A stretch of 64,000 nucleotides of DNA from Solihabitans fulvus (GTDB taxonomy: Bacteria > Actinomycetota > Actinomycetes > Mycobacteriales > Pseudonocardiaceae). The position numbers and the translations under genes are program-made. Position 1 is the first letter of the stretch; each line of letters starts with the position of its first letter. The DNA is taken from contig NZ_VUOB01000020.1 of NCBI RefSeq assembly GCF_008386585.1, positions 1 through 64,000 of the forward strand, read 5' to 3'. Positions 33,542 through 45,086 of this stretch are shown here, piece after piece. The notes beneath the pieces are model-generated. The model saw nothing but the letters and a program-made list of their open reading frames with translations, had not been told where the DNA came from and searched no databases.

Positions 33542-35233
33542 TCAGCTGGTGAAGCCGATCTTGGTGTAGTCGTACGGGTTGTTGGCGTAGCCGACCGCGC
33601 CGAAGTTGGCGATGGTCTTGCGCACCGCGACAGCGCCGGGAGCCTGGTAGATCGGCAGCTGGTGGCCGGCCTTCCAGATCTCCGTGTCGAGCTGGTTGGC
33701 GATCTCGGCACGCTTGGAGTCGTCCAGCTCGGCGTTGGCCTTGTCGAACAGACCGTTGATCGTGTCGTTGCCGACCCGGCCGTAGTTCTGCGCGACGTTG
33801 TCCTTGTCGAGGTAGTAGATGCTCTTGCCCGAACTGATCGGCCACGAGTTGCTCAGCCAGCGGAAGCCGGTGATGTCGAAGTTGCCGACGTTCACGTAGG
33901 ACTTCCAGAAGTCGGCGGCCGGGACGGTGACGATGTCCAGGTTGACGCCGATGGCCTTGAGCTGCGTCTGGGACAGCTGGGAGATCTGCTGGCTGATGTT
34001 GTTGCCGGCGGTGATGATGTACCGCAGCTTCAGATCCTTGCCGTCCTTCTTGCGGAAGTCGCCTTCCTTCTTCCAGCCGAGGTCGTCCAGCGCCTTGTTG
34101 GCCGCGGCGGCGTCGAACTTCGCGACCGACGAGTTGTCCTTGTACTCCTTGGCACCGATCAGGAAGATGTGGTTGCCCAGAGTCTTGGGGTCAGGCGTGA
34201 TCTGGCCGAGCAGCGCCTTGGCGATGGTGGCGGTGTCGAGGCCCTGCATGACCGCGAGGCGCAGCTTCGGGTCGGCGAGCACCGAGGTCGGCGCACCGTT
34301 GAAGGTCATGTGCGTGTAGTCCGGCGTCACGGCCTGACGGATCGAGATGTCCTGCATCTGCTTCGCGCGGGTGTAGTTGTCCACGCTGGAGCCGATGTCG
34401 TACCAGTCGATCGCGCCGTTGGCCAGCGAGTCCGCCAGCGCCTTACGCTCGATCACCCGGAAGGTGATCTTGTCGAGCTTGGCCTTGTCGCCCCACCAGC
34501 TCGGGTCACGCTCGATGGTGACCAGCTTGCCGGTCAGGTCGATCGTGCCGATCTTGAACGCGCCGGCGGTGACCTTCGGCTTGTCCACCCAGCCCTTGTT
34601 GAACTCGTCGGCCGTGGCGTTCAGCGACTTCGGGTACAGCGGGGAGAACAGGCTGGTCCACTCCGCGAACTTCTTCTTGAAGGTGACCTTGACCTCCTGC
34701 GGGGAGGCGCCCTTCTCGACCTTGTCGATGTCCTCGTAACCGGTGGTCGAGGAGACCTGGTAGGCCTTGTCCTTGCCGCTCAGCGCGGTCGCCTGGGCCT
34801 GGAAGTCCTCCCAGGTGATCGGCGTGCCGTCGCTCCACTTGGCCTTGGGGTTGATCTTGTACGTGACGACCTCGGGGTCCTTCGACGTGAGGTCGGCGGA
34901 GTCCAGGTAGTCCTTGTTCAGCTTCAGCGAGGCGTCGGCGTTCTGCGTGAACATCAACGGGAACATCGCGTTGATCATTCGCGCGCCGTCGGCGACGGTG
35001 CCGTCGACCTCGTTGTAGTTCCAGTTGTCCGGCATGTTGTCAATGGGCCACTTGAACTCGCCGCCGTCCTTGAGCTTGGCGACATCAACCGCGTTGATGT
35101 CTGACAAGCCCTGCTGCTGCTGGTCGGCGCCCTTCAGCTTCTGGCCGTCCGAACTGCCGCCGCCACATGCCGTCAGCACCATGGCCGCTGCGACCACGGG
35201 CGCGACGAGCGCGACCAATCTACGTCGACTCAC
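33542..35233 (-). CDS. Solute-binding lipoprotein, family 5 (first SBP)
   Basis: 563 residues. Signal peptide and lipobox VLTACGG at residues about 19-25, and a mature SBP_bac_5 domain containing KAKWSDGTPITWEDF. It binds oligopeptide-like ligands at the outer face of the membrane. It follows the fused ATPase gene by about 110 bases. It is a paralogue of the adjacent SBP, but the ligand-contacting C-terminal lobes have diverged (here SNSWPISSGKSIYYLDKDN, absent from the other), suggesting different ligands. Confidence 0.92.
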   Translation of the reverse strand: MSRRRLVALVAPVVAAAMVLTACGGGSSDGQKLKGADQQQQGLSDINAVDVAKLKDGGEFKWPIDNMPDNWNYNEVDGTVADGARMINAMFPLMFTQNADASLKLNKDYLDSADLTSKDPEVVTYKINPKAKWSDGTPITWEDFQAQATALSGKDKAYQVSSTTGYEDIDKVEKGASPQEVKVTFKKKFAEWTSLFSPLYPKSLNATADEFNKGWVDKPKVTAGAFKIGTIDLTGKLVTIERDPSWWGDKAKLDKITFRVIERKALADSLANGAIDWYDIGSSVDNYTRAKQMQDISIRQAVTPDYTHMTFNGAPTSVLADPKLRLAVMQGLDTATIAKALLGQITPDPKTLGNHIFLIGAKEYKDNSSVAKFDAAAANKALDDLGWKKEGDFRKKDGKDLKLRYIITAGNNISQQISQLSQTQLKAIGVNLDIVTVPAADFWKSYVNVGNFDITGFRWLSNSWPISSGKSIYYLDKDNVAQNYGRVGNDTINGLFDKANAELDDSKRAEIANQLDTEIWKAGHQLPIYQAPGAVAVRKTIANFGAVGYANNPYDYTKIGFTS

Positions 35234-35346
35234 TCTCGTGAACCTCCCTCAATACCCGGCCTCGTACATCGTGGCCCGGAGTCCTGACCAGACATTACGT
35301 CCGGAACGTCCTGCACTGCACTGCTTTGCCCCGACTGTTATCGCTC

Positions 35347-37496
<2,150 letters not shown>

Positions 37497-37500
<4 letters not shown>

Positions 37501-38546
37501 CGGTGCTTACCTTCTCCCTGGGGAGCGGGCATACCGCGGCGCTCCGTCTGCACGTCGAACTTGGCCTTGCGAAGCTCACCGAGCGCCTTGCGCTTGCTCT
37601 CCTTGCGCCGGCCCTTGGTGGAGCTCGGGTCGAGCGCGTCGCGCAGGCCGTCGCCGGCGAAGTTGACCGACAGCACGAACAGCACCAGGAAGCCCGCCGG
37701 GATGAAGAACAGCCACGGGTAGGTCAGCGTCGACTCGGTGCCGTCGGAGATCAGCGTGCCGAGCGAGACGTCCGGGGGCTGCACGCCGAAGCCGAAGAAG
37801 CTCAGCGACGTCTCGGCGAGCACCGCGCTGCCGACGTTGATGGTCGCGTCGATGATCAGCAGCGAGGCCATGTTCGGCAGGATGTGCTTGAAGATGATCC
37901 GCCTGGCCGGCTGGCCCATGAACTTGGCCGCCTTGACGAACTCCCGCTCCTTGAGCGTGAGCGTCATACCGCGAACGATGCGGGCGGTGATCATCCACTG
38001 GAACACCGCGAGCAGGCCGACGAAGATCAGCCAGGTCTTGCCCCGGAACGCGGGGCTGCAGATCGCGATGATCAGGAACGACGGCAGCGTCAGCAGCAGG
38101 TCGACGATCCACATCAGGGAGCGGTCGGTCCAGCCGAGGAAGTACCCGGCCGTGGTGCCGACCAGCGCGGCGAAGCTGGTGGAGATGATGCCGACCAGCA
38201 GGCCGATCGTCAGCGACTTCTGGAGCCCGCGCATGACCTGCGCGAACATGTCGGTGCCGATCTTGTCGGTGCCGAACCAGTGCGTGCCGCCGGGCGGCAC
38301 GAGGAACGAGGTGTAGTCCTGCTGGTCGTAGGTCCACTGGGTGAACAGCGGATAGCAGAACGCCAGGAAGTACAGCACCACGATCAGGGCGAGGCACACG
38401 AGCGCGGCCTTGTTACGCACGAAGCGTCGCAGGACGAGCCTGCCTCTGCTGGTTCCCTTGTCGGGATCGGGTGCGGCGTCGACAGGGCTGCCCTGGGCCG
38501 CGCCGGTGGTACCGGCGGAGTCACCCTCGTTGAGGATTGTGGTCAC
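37497..38546 (-). CDS. oppC: OppC-type ABC transporter permease
   Basis: 349 residues from GTG 38546. Cytosolic N-terminus, first membrane segment [20 protein letters not shown], and then the binding-protein-dependent transport domain with five further segments. The EAA loop is [25 protein letters not shown] (E-A-A variant, G at position 11). The C-terminal tail is Lys/Arg-rich. Inner-membrane half of the peptide importer, pairing with OppB. It lies 13 bases after oppB and overlaps the ATPase gene. Confidence 0.93.
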
Positions 38547-38559
38547 GTCGTCACCAAAC

Positions 38560-39534
38560 CTAGATCCGGATTCGGGGGTCGAGCGCGGCATACAGCACGT
38601 CGGCAAGCCAGCCCGAGACGAGCACGCACACCGCGATGAACAGCGTCACGGTCGCCGTGATGTTGGTGTCCTGGTTCTGGATGCCGGTGATCAGCCAGTC
38701 GCCCATGCCGAACCAGGAGAAGATGCGTTCGGTGAAGGTGCCGCCGACGATGAGCAGGCCGAAGCCGAAGGCGAACAGCGTGGCCATCGGGATGAGCGCG
38801 GTGCGCAGGCCGTGCTTGAACAGGGCCTTCCGTCTGGTCAGGCCCTTGGCCTGGGCGGTGCGCAGGAAGTCGCTGCCGAGGACGTCGAGCATGGCGCTGC
38901 GCTGGTAGCGGCTGTAGTAGGCGACCTGGCTGAGCACGATCGTCAGCGTCGGCACGATCATGTGCTGTAGTCGGTCGACCAGCGCCGCGCCCCAGCTGCC
39001 GCTGAATCCCGGTGTGGTCTCGCCCGTGAACAACAGCACGTTGCTGCCGATCGAGTTGTTGATCGACTGCGCGCCGGTCTTGAGCAGCGTCGCGATCACG
39101 AAGACCGGAGTGGACAGGACTACGAACGAGAAGATCGTCGCGAAGTAGTCGCTGAACTTGTACTGCCGGATCGCGCTGATCACGCCGAGCAGCACGCCGA
39201 GGGTGATCCCGAGGGTGATGCCGAGCAGGAACAGCCGGAGGCTCACGCCGGCCCTGCGGCCGAGTTCCTCGGTGATCGGCCGGTTGGCGATGGTCTGGCC
39301 GAAGTCGCCCTTGACGACACCGCCCATCCAGGTCACGAACCGCTCGGGGATCGGTTGGTCAAGGTGCAGGTCGTGCCGCTTGGCGTCGATCGTGGCGGCC
39401 GGCGGCGGCGGGTTGCGCTGCTGCAGGACGCCGATCGGGTCGAAGGTCACCGAAGCGAGGGTGAACGCCAAGAAGGTAGCGACCAAGGCCAGCACGACGT
39501 AGTTGACCAACCGTCGCAACAGGAATCCGGTCAC
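38560..39534 (-). CDS. oppB: OppB-type ABC transporter permease
   Basis: 324 residues with six predicted membrane segments, beginning LVNYVVLALVATFLAFTLAS. DLHLDQPIPERFVTWMGGVVKGDFG is the OppB/DppB N-terminal signature, and the EAA loop includes DFLRTAQAKGLTRRKALFKH. First gene of the leftward operon oppB-oppC-oppDF-SBP-SBP. The promoter must lie in the 560-base gap shared with the divergent PadR gene. Confidence 0.93.
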   Translation of the reverse strand: MTGFLLRRLVNYVVLALVATFLAFTLASVTFDPIGVLQQRNPPPPAATIDAKRHDLHLDQPIPERFVTWMGGVVKGDFGQTIANRPITEELGRRAGVSLRLFLLGITLGITLGVLLGVISAIRQYKFSDYFATIFSFVVLSTPVFVIATLLKTGAQSINNSIGSNVLLFTGETTPGFSGSWGAALVDRLQHMIVPTLTIVLSQVAYYSRYQRSAMLDVLGSDFLRTAQAKGLTRRKALFKHGLRTALIPMATLFAFGFGLLIVGGTFTERIFSWFGMGDWLITGIQNQDTNITATVTLFIAVCVLVSGWLADVLYAALDPRIRI

Positions 39535-40093
39535 CTGTGCCTCAGTCCTTCCAGTGATACAGCGACGGTCTCAAGCATCGGCTGCGGGGCGCTCTGGATG
39601 AGGCGCTCGACGGTGCTTCTCAGCCGATGAGATTAATGGAGCGTAACTCGCTTGACGGATGCCATTGACCAGGTCCCTGATCGGAGGGGGTCCGGCGACC
39701 GCATTGTGAAACGTCCCTGTTCAGTTTTGTGTGATGCTGCTCGGCGTCGGTCCGCGCTCGTTCGAAGGCAGCCTGACGGACGGCACGACAATGCCGTCAA
39801 GGTCGGAATCCTGCGTGTGGGTCATCTGTCCCAACTACCGACTTTGGTCGGGTCTTGGTCACGGTCTGGTGTCAGTGCGAACTCCGACTGACCGACGGTG
39901 TTTGTCCAGGCACTGGCCGCATCGCCCGCGCACAGTTCACGGCCCTCTGCGCCGGATGCCGGACACGCGCGTCGGGTCGGTCGTGTCCGCTGGTCCGCTT
40001 GGCGCAACGGGGACTAGCCCGCTGATCAGCCACTGTGGACAGATCTGGAGACCATTGTGGACAGCCGTGCCTCGGCGTGGCACGGTTGACAAC
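39535..40093. other. Intergenic region between opp operon and PadR gene
   Basis: 559 bases with no convincing gene. A frame in phase with the PadR gene extends upstream but has poor codon character. Two direct repeats, CCACTGTGGACAG (40030-40042) and CCATTGTGGACAG (40052-40064), are 22 bases apart, about two helical turns, and close to the PadR start. They are candidate operator half-sites. Other content is unremarkable. Confidence 0.5.
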
Positions 40094-40597
40094 GTGTCAG
40101 AGCTGAACGCGACCGCAGCCGCGCTGCTAGGGCTGCTGCACGACGGACCCAAGACCGGTGGACAGCTCGTGGCTGAGGCCGGAGAGCGCTTCGGCGCGTT
40201 CTTCAGCGTCACCCGCAGCCAGGTCTACCGCGAGCTGCCCGCGCTTGCCGAGGCCGGACTTCTCCGGCTCGGCAAACAAGGGCCGCGCTCCAGTCAGCAG
40301 TACGTGCTCACCGCGGCGGGAAAGAAGACGTTCAAGGCGTGGCTCACCACCGAGCCGGGCCCTGATCACCTGCGCAGCCCGCTGATCCTGCGACTGGTGC
40401 ACGCCGGATCGCTCACCGGGAAGCAGCGCGCGACGATCGTCGACGCGGCCCGCGCGGTCTACACCGCCGAACAGGACGCGGCTCGTACCGCGGCCAAGAC
40501 GGCGGAGGACCCGTACGCCAAGGCGGTCGCCGAGTTCGGTCTCGCCCACGCGAAGGCCGTGCTCAAGCTGCTCGACGCGATTCCTACCAACGGCTGA
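40094..40597 (+). CDS. PadR-family transcriptional regulator
   Basis: 167 residues from GTG 40094. The N-terminal winged helix has LGLLHDGPKTGGQLVAEAGERF and SVTRSQVYRELPALAEAGLL, the PadR signature, and the C-terminus is a dimerisation helix (AVAEFGLAHAKAVLKLLDAI). A ligand-responsive repressor is expected. It is divergent from the opp operon, so it may control that operon or itself (inference). Paired GTGGACAG repeats lie 30-65 bases upstream. Confidence 0.85.
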   Translation: MSELNATAAALLGLLHDGPKTGGQLVAEAGERFGAFFSVTRSQVYRELPALAEAGLLRLGKQGPRSSQQYVLTAAGKKTFKAWLTTEPGPDHLRSPLILRLVHAGSLTGKQRATIVDAARAVYTAEQDAARTAAKTAEDPYAKAVAEFGLAHAKAVLKLLDAIPTNG

Positions 40598-40658
40598 CAA
40601 AGCCGCACACTGGCTGTCCGGGCGTTCGACGGCGAGAGGTCTGACGTAGTCTCTCGCC

Positions 40659-41759
40659 GTGAACCCGGACGTCGAAGCGGACCTCAACGAACTCTCCGCC
40701 ACTCTCGGCAACATCGAGGCGGTGCTGGACCTGGACGGACTTCGTGCCCAGGTCGCCGAGCTTGAGGAACAGGCGGCCAAGCCGGACCTGTGGGACGACC
40801 AGGAGAAGGCGCAGCAGGTCACCAGCCAGCTCGCGCACCGACAGGGTGACCTGCGCCGGGTGACCGGACTGCGGTCGCGGCTCGACGACCTCGGGGTGCT
40901 CTACGAGCTCGCCGAGGACGAGGGCGACGCCGGCAGTCTCGCCGAGGCCGACACGGAACGCGGCAAGCTGCGTGCCGAGATCGCCTCGCTCGAGGTCAGG
41001 ACCCTGCTCTCCGGCGAGTACGACGAGCGGGACGCGCTGATCACCGTGCGTGCCGAGGCCGGCGGGGTGGACGCGGCCGACTTCGCCGAGATGCTGCTGC
41101 GGATGTACTCGCGGTGGGCGGAGCGGCACGGCTACCCGGTCGACGTCTACGACACCTCCTACGCGGAAGAGGCTGGCATCAAGTCGGCCACCTTCCGGGT
41201 GAAGGCGCCCTACGCCTACGGCACGCTGTCGGTTGAGCAGGGCACGCACCGGCTGGTGCGCATCTCGCCGTTCGACAACCAGGGCCGTCGGCAGACCTCG
41301 TTCGCCGGCGTCGAGGTGGTGCCGGTCGTCGAGTCCGCCGACCACGTGGACATCGACGAGAAGGACCTGCGCGTCGACGTGTACCGCTCGTCGGGCCCCG
41401 GCGGCCAGGGCGTGAACACGACCGACTCGGCGGTGCGCCTCACACACATCCCGACCGGCATCGTCGTCTCCTGCCAGAACGAGCGCTCGCAGCTCCAGAA
41501 CAAGGCGACCGCCATGGCCGTCCTCCAGGCCAAGCTGCTCGAGCGCAAGCGGCAGGAGGACCGCGAGAAGATGGACGCGCTCAAGGACAGCGGGTCGAGC
41601 TGGGGCAACCAGATGCGCAACTACGTGCTGCACCCGTACCAGATGGTCAAGGACCTGCGCACCGAGCACGAGGTCGGCAACCCGAGCGCGGTGCTCGACG
41701 GCGAGATCGACGACTTCATCGAGGCCGGCATCCGCTGGCGCCGACAGACCCAGAACTGA
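40659..41759 (+). CDS. prfB: Peptide chain release factor 2
   Basis: RF2 reads UGA/UAA stop codons. 366 residues from GTG 40659. The codon-recognition tripeptide SPF is in [17 protein letters not shown], and the catalytic GGQ is in [20 protein letters not shown]. The frame is continuous with no in-frame UGA near codon 25, so the autoregulatory +1 frameshift used in many bacteria is absent, as is usual in actinobacteria. It precedes ftsE as in mycobacteria, with a hairpin in between. Confidence 0.97.
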   Translation: MNPDVEADLNELSATLGNIEAVLDLDGLRAQVAELEEQAAKPDLWDDQEKAQQVTSQLAHRQGDLRRVTGLRSRLDDLGVLYELAEDEGDAGSLAEADTERGKLRAEIASLEVRTLLSGEYDERDALITVRAEAGGVDAADFAEMLLRMYSRWAERHGYPVDVYDTSYAEEAGIKSATFRVKAPYAYGTLSVEQGTHRLVRISPFDNQGRRQTSFAGVEVVPVVESADHVDIDEKDLRVDVYRSSGPGGQGVNTTDSAVRLTHIPTGIVVSCQNERSQLQNKATAMAVLQAKLLERKRQEDREKMDALKDSGSSWGNQMRNYVLHPYQMVKDLRTEHEVGNPSAVLDGEIDDFIEAGIRWRRQTQN

Positions 41760-41835
41760 TCGCAGGCGGGGCGGTCGAGGCGGCCGGCAGGACCCCCGGC
41801 GGACGCCATGACGCCCTGGTGAGACGTACGACACG

Positions 41836-41868
41836 CCGGGCCGTGTGAAGATTGTTCACACGGCCCGG
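41836..41868 (+). terminator. Terminator after prfB
   Basis: A 14-bp perfect stem CCGGGCCGTGTGAA (41836-41849), 5-base loop, complement at 41855-41868. Confidence 0.8.
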
Positions 41869-41972
41869 TGGTCTCTCCTGGGCGCGGCGGGTGAGCCGTA
41901 TCACCGCAGGTCAAGATCAATACAGTGGGCGTGACCCAGGCTTTACAGCGGTCACCGGTAGACTCGCCGCTC

Positions 41973-42662
41973 GTGATTCGGCTCGAACACGTGTCCAAGG
42001 TCTACAAGACCTCCACCCGCCCCGCGCTCGACGACGTCTCGGTCGAGCTTGACAAGGGCGAGTTCGTGTTCCTCATCGGCCCGTCGGGCTCGGGGAAGTC
42101 CACCTTCCTGCGCCTGCTGCTGCGTGAGGAGGTGCCGAGCAAGGGCCGCGTCTACGTGTCCAACTTCGACGTGGCCAAGATGGCCCGCCGCAGGGTCCCC
42201 CGCCTGCGTCAGTCCATCGGCTGCGTGTTCCAGGACTTCCGCCTGCTCTCGAACAAGACGGTCGCGGAGAACGTGGCCTTCGCGCTCGAGGTCATCGGCA
42301 AGCCGAGGAACACCATCCGCAAGGTGGTGCCCGAGGTGCTCCAGCTCGTCGGCCTCGACGGCAAGGCGGACCGGATGCCGCACGAGCTCTCCGGCGGTGA
42401 ACAGCAGCGGGTCGCGATCGCCAGGGCGTTCGTGAACCGGCCGCTGGTGCTGCTCGCCGACGAGCCGACCGGAAACCTGGACCCGGACACCAGCCAGGAC
42501 ATCATGTTGCTGCTGGAGCGGATCAACCGCACCGGCACGACGGTGCTCATGGCGACGCACGACCACTCCATCGTCGACTCCATGCGGCGGCGAGTGGTCG
42601 AACTGCACCTCGGCAAGGTCATCCGCGACGACGCCAGGGGCGTCTACGGCGTCGGCCGCTGA
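41973..42662 (+). CDS. ftsE: Cell division ATP-binding protein FtsE
   Basis: 229 residues from GTG 41973. Walker [18 protein letters not shown]-loop VFQDFRLL, signature [16 protein letters not shown], Walker [12 protein letters not shown] and the H-loop ATHDHSIVD. FtsE is the ATPase of the FtsEX complex, which controls septal peptidoglycan hydrolases such as RipC in actinobacteria. It is followed 52 bases later by ftsX. Size and order are typical. Confidence 0.97.
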   Translation: MIRLEHVSKVYKTSTRPALDDVSVELDKGEFVFLIGPSGSGKSTFLRLLLREEVPSKGRVYVSNFDVAKMARRRVPRLRQSIGCVFQDFRLLSNKTVAENVAFALEVIGKPRNTIRKVVPEVLQLVGLDGKADRMPHELSGGEQQRVAIARAFVNRPLVLLADEPTGNLDPDTSQDIMLLLERINRTGTTVLMATHDHSIVDSMRRRVVELHLGKVIRDDARGVYGVGR

Positions 42663-42714
42663 CCTTCGAGCTCCCCCCGAAACCGCCCCCGACCCCCAAG
42701 GAACGCCGACCCCG

Positions 42715-43617
42715 ATGCGTGCCAGCTTCGTGTTCAGCGAGGTCATCACCGGCCTGCGCCGGAATGTCACGATGACCATCGCGATGATCCTCACGACCGC
42801 GATCTCGCTAGGTCTGCTCGGCGGTGGTCTGCTCGTCGTGCGGTTGATCGACAGAATGCAGACCGTCTACTACGACAAGACCTCGGTCTCGGTCTACATG
42901 ACCAACGACATCAGCGCGAACGACAAGGACTGCTCGCAGCAGCTGTGCTCCTCGCTGTGGAACGCGCTGCGCAGCACCTCCGGCGTGGACACCGTGACCT
43001 TCGAGAACCGCGACAAGTCCTACGAGCGGTTCAAGGAGATGTTCGCGGCCCAGCCCGAGATGCTCAAGGTCGTCCGCCCGGAGGGGCTGCCGGCCTCGTT
43101 CCGGATCAAGCTGACCGACCCGCAGCGCTCGGACGTCATCGTCCAGGCGTTCACCGGCAAGGCCGGCGTGAAGGCCGTCGACGACGGGCGGCAGGTCCTC
43201 ACCAAGCTGTTCGACCTGTTCGGCGGGGTGCGCAACGCGGCGTTCGTCATCGCGCTGTTGCAGGCGTTCGCCGCCCTGCTGCTGATCTCCAACACCATCC
43301 AAGTCTCGGCGTACACGAGACGGACGGAGGTGGGGATCATGCGTCTGGTCGGCGCGACCCGGTGGTACACGCAGTTGCCCTTCCTCATCGAGGCGGTGGT
43401 CGCCGGGCTGATCGGCGCCGTCCTCTCGGTCGGGTTGCTGCTCGGAGCCAAGACGTTCTTCCTGGACAAGATGCTCGACGCGCCAATCCAGGCCGGCATC
43501 GTGCCGCAACTGGGCAAGCTGGACGTCCTGATGGTGTCGCCGTGGCTGTTCCTGACCGCGATCGTGATCTCGGTGACGACGGGCTACGTGACGCTCCGGC
43601 TCTACGTTCGCCTGTGA
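42715..43617 (+). CDS. ftsX: Cell division membrane protein FtsX
   Basis: 300 residues. One membrane segment near the N-terminus (TMTIAMILTTAISLGLLGGG), then an extracytoplasmic loop of about 120 residues with two Cys in KDCSQQLCSSLW, and three more segments at the C-terminus, the FtsX topology. Works with FtsE to activate a cell-wall hydrolase at the septum. ATG 42715 with AAGGA upstream. Co-transcribed with ftsE and probably smpB (33 bases downstream). Confidence 0.95.
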   Translation: MRASFVFSEVITGLRRNVTMTIAMILTTAISLGLLGGGLLVVRLIDRMQTVYYDKTSVSVYMTNDISANDKDCSQQLCSSLWNALRSTSGVDTVTFENRDKSYERFKEMFAAQPEMLKVVRPEGLPASFRIKLTDPQRSDVIVQAFTGKAGVKAVDDGRQVLTKLFDLFGGVRNAAFVIALLQAFAALLLISNTIQVSAYTRRTEVGIMRLVGATRWYTQLPFLIEAVVAGLIGAVLSVGLLLGAKTFFLDKMLDAPIQAGIVPQLGKLDVLMVSPWLFLTAIVISVTTGYVTLRLYVRL

Positions 43618-43650
43618 TAACCACTGGCCAGGTCACGTAAGGTCATCGAC

Positions 43651-44127
43651 ATGGCGAAGGAACAGGGCAGGAAGGTGATCGCGTCGAACCGCAAGGCTCG
43701 GCACGACTACACCATCCTCGACACCTACGAGGCCGGAGTGGCGCTCGTCGGCACCGAGGTGAAGAGTCTGCGCCTCGGGCGGGCCTCGCTCGTTGACGCC
43801 TTCGCCACCGTCGACGACGGCGAGGTGTGGCTCCGCAGCCTGCACATCGCGGAGTACGAGCTCGGCACCTGGACCAACCACGCGCCCCGGCGCAACCGCA
43901 AGCTGCTGCTGCACCGCGCGGAGATCGAGAAGCTGATCGGCAAGACCCGCGAGGGCGGCCTCAGCCTGGTGCCGCTGTCCATGTACTTCAAGGACGGCAA
44001 GGTCAAGGTGGAGTTGGCGCTGGCGAAGGGCAAGAAGTCCTACGACAAGCGGCAGACGTTGGCCAAACGGGACGCGGACCGCGAGATCACCAGGGCGGCC
44101 GGCCGCGCGGCCAAGGGCAGGCACTGA
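43651..44127 (+). CDS. smpB: SsrA-binding protein SmpB
   Basis: 158 residues. SmpB binds tmRNA and brings it to stalled ribosomes. The signature is present: [39 protein letters not shown], and the basic C-terminal tail [20 protein letters not shown], which mimics an mRNA in the empty A-site channel. The partner ssrA gene is in this window at 48617. The order ftsE-ftsX-smpB matches other actinobacteria. Confidence 0.97.
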   Translation: MAKEQGRKVIASNRKARHDYTILDTYEAGVALVGTEVKSLRLGRASLVDAFATVDDGEVWLRSLHIAEYELGTWTNHAPRRNRKLLLHRAEIEKLIGKTREGGLSLVPLSMYFKDGKVKVELALAKGKKSYDKRQTLAKRDADREITRAAGRAAKGRH

Positions 44128-44153
44128 TCCACCCGCTGCGCGAGGACCGGGAC

Positions 44154-45029
44154 GTGCCGGGCTGGCTCGCCTCGCATGGCCTGCCCGGCCTGGTCGACCT
44201 GCACGTGCACTTCCTGCCCGACCGCGTGATGACCAAGCTGTGGGATTTCTTCGACGACGCGCTCACCCACTACGGGACGCACTGGCCGATCCGCTACCGG
44301 CTGCCGGAGGACGAGCGGCTGGCCACGCTGCGCGGGCTCGGCGTCGTCGCGTTCGCCCCGCTGGTGTACCCGCACAAGCCCGGCATGGCCGCCTGGCTGA
44401 ACTCCTGGGCAGGGGACTTCGCGCGGCGCACCCCAGACGCCGTGCCGACCGCGACGTTCTACCCGGAGCCCGGGGCGGCCGACTACCTCGCCGAGGCGCT
44501 GTCCGCGGGGGCTCGCTGCGTGAAGGCGCACGTGCAGGTCGGCGGGTACGACCCGCGCGACCCGCTGCTCGAACCCGTGTGGGGCCTGCTCGCCGAGGCA
44601 GGCGTGCCGGCGGTCGTGCACTGCGGGAACGGCCCGGTCCCCGGCGCGCACACCGGCCTTGACGTGTTCGCCGAGGTCCTGGCCAGGCATCCCCGGCTGG
44701 TCGCGGTGCTCGCGCACGCCGGCATGCCGGACTACGCGGGCGCGCTCGACCTCGTCGCGCGCTACCCCAACGTGCACCTGGACACCACGATGGTCGGGGT
44801 GGCCTTCAGCGAGGCGATGGCCCCGCTGCCGGCCGACTGGGCGGGCCGGCTCGCCGACGTCGCCGACCGGGTCGTGCTCGGCTCGGACTACCCCAACATC
44901 CCCTACGACTACGTCGAGCAGCTGCGCGCGATCGCCGACTGGGCGTCGGCCGACGACCGGCTCGGCCCCGCGTTCCTGCGCGCCGTGCTCCACGACACAC
45001 CAGCCAGGCTGCTCGGCCTGCCGCGCTGA
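44154..45029 (+). CDS. Amidohydrolase-related metal-dependent hydrolase
   Basis: 291 residues from GTG 44154, the first acceptable start after the smpB stop (27 bases earlier). LVDLHVHFLPDRVM provides the HxH metal motif, VKAHVQVGGY and VVHCGNGPVPGAH follow, and LGSDYPNIPYDY supplies the late Asp. This is the amidohydrolase_2 (TIM-barrel) family, which includes decarboxylases and hydrolases. Substrate unknown. The near absence of a gap suggests co-transcription with smpB. Confidence 0.87.
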   Translation: MPGWLASHGLPGLVDLHVHFLPDRVMTKLWDFFDDALTHYGTHWPIRYRLPEDERLATLRGLGVVAFAPLVYPHKPGMAAWLNSWAGDFARRTPDAVPTATFYPEPGAADYLAEALSAGARCVKAHVQVGGYDPRDPLLEPVWGLLAEAGVPAVVHCGNGPVPGAHTGLDVFAEVLARHPRLVAVLAHAGMPDYAGALDLVARYPNVHLDTTMVGVAFSEAMAPLPADWAGRLADVADRVVLGSDYPNIPYDYVEQLRAIADWASADDRLGPAFLRAVLHDTPARLLGLPR

Positions 45030-45036
45030 TGACATG

Positions 45037-45077
45037 AAGGGACCCTTCACGACACTGGGTGTCCTGAAGGGTCCCTT
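45037..45077. terminator. Bidirectional hairpin (AAGGGACCCTT type)
   Basis: 19-bp arms, AAGGGACCCTTCACGACAC (45037-45055) and the complement at 45059-45077, with one mismatch and a TGG loop, between convergent genes. Each arm contains its own palindrome AAGGGACCCTT. Confidence 0.8.
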
Positions 45078-45086
45078 TGCGACACA

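Noticed and set aside
40659..40760. Programmed frameshift in prfB
   Set aside because: The reading frame is continuous from GTG 40659, with no in-frame UGA in the early codons.
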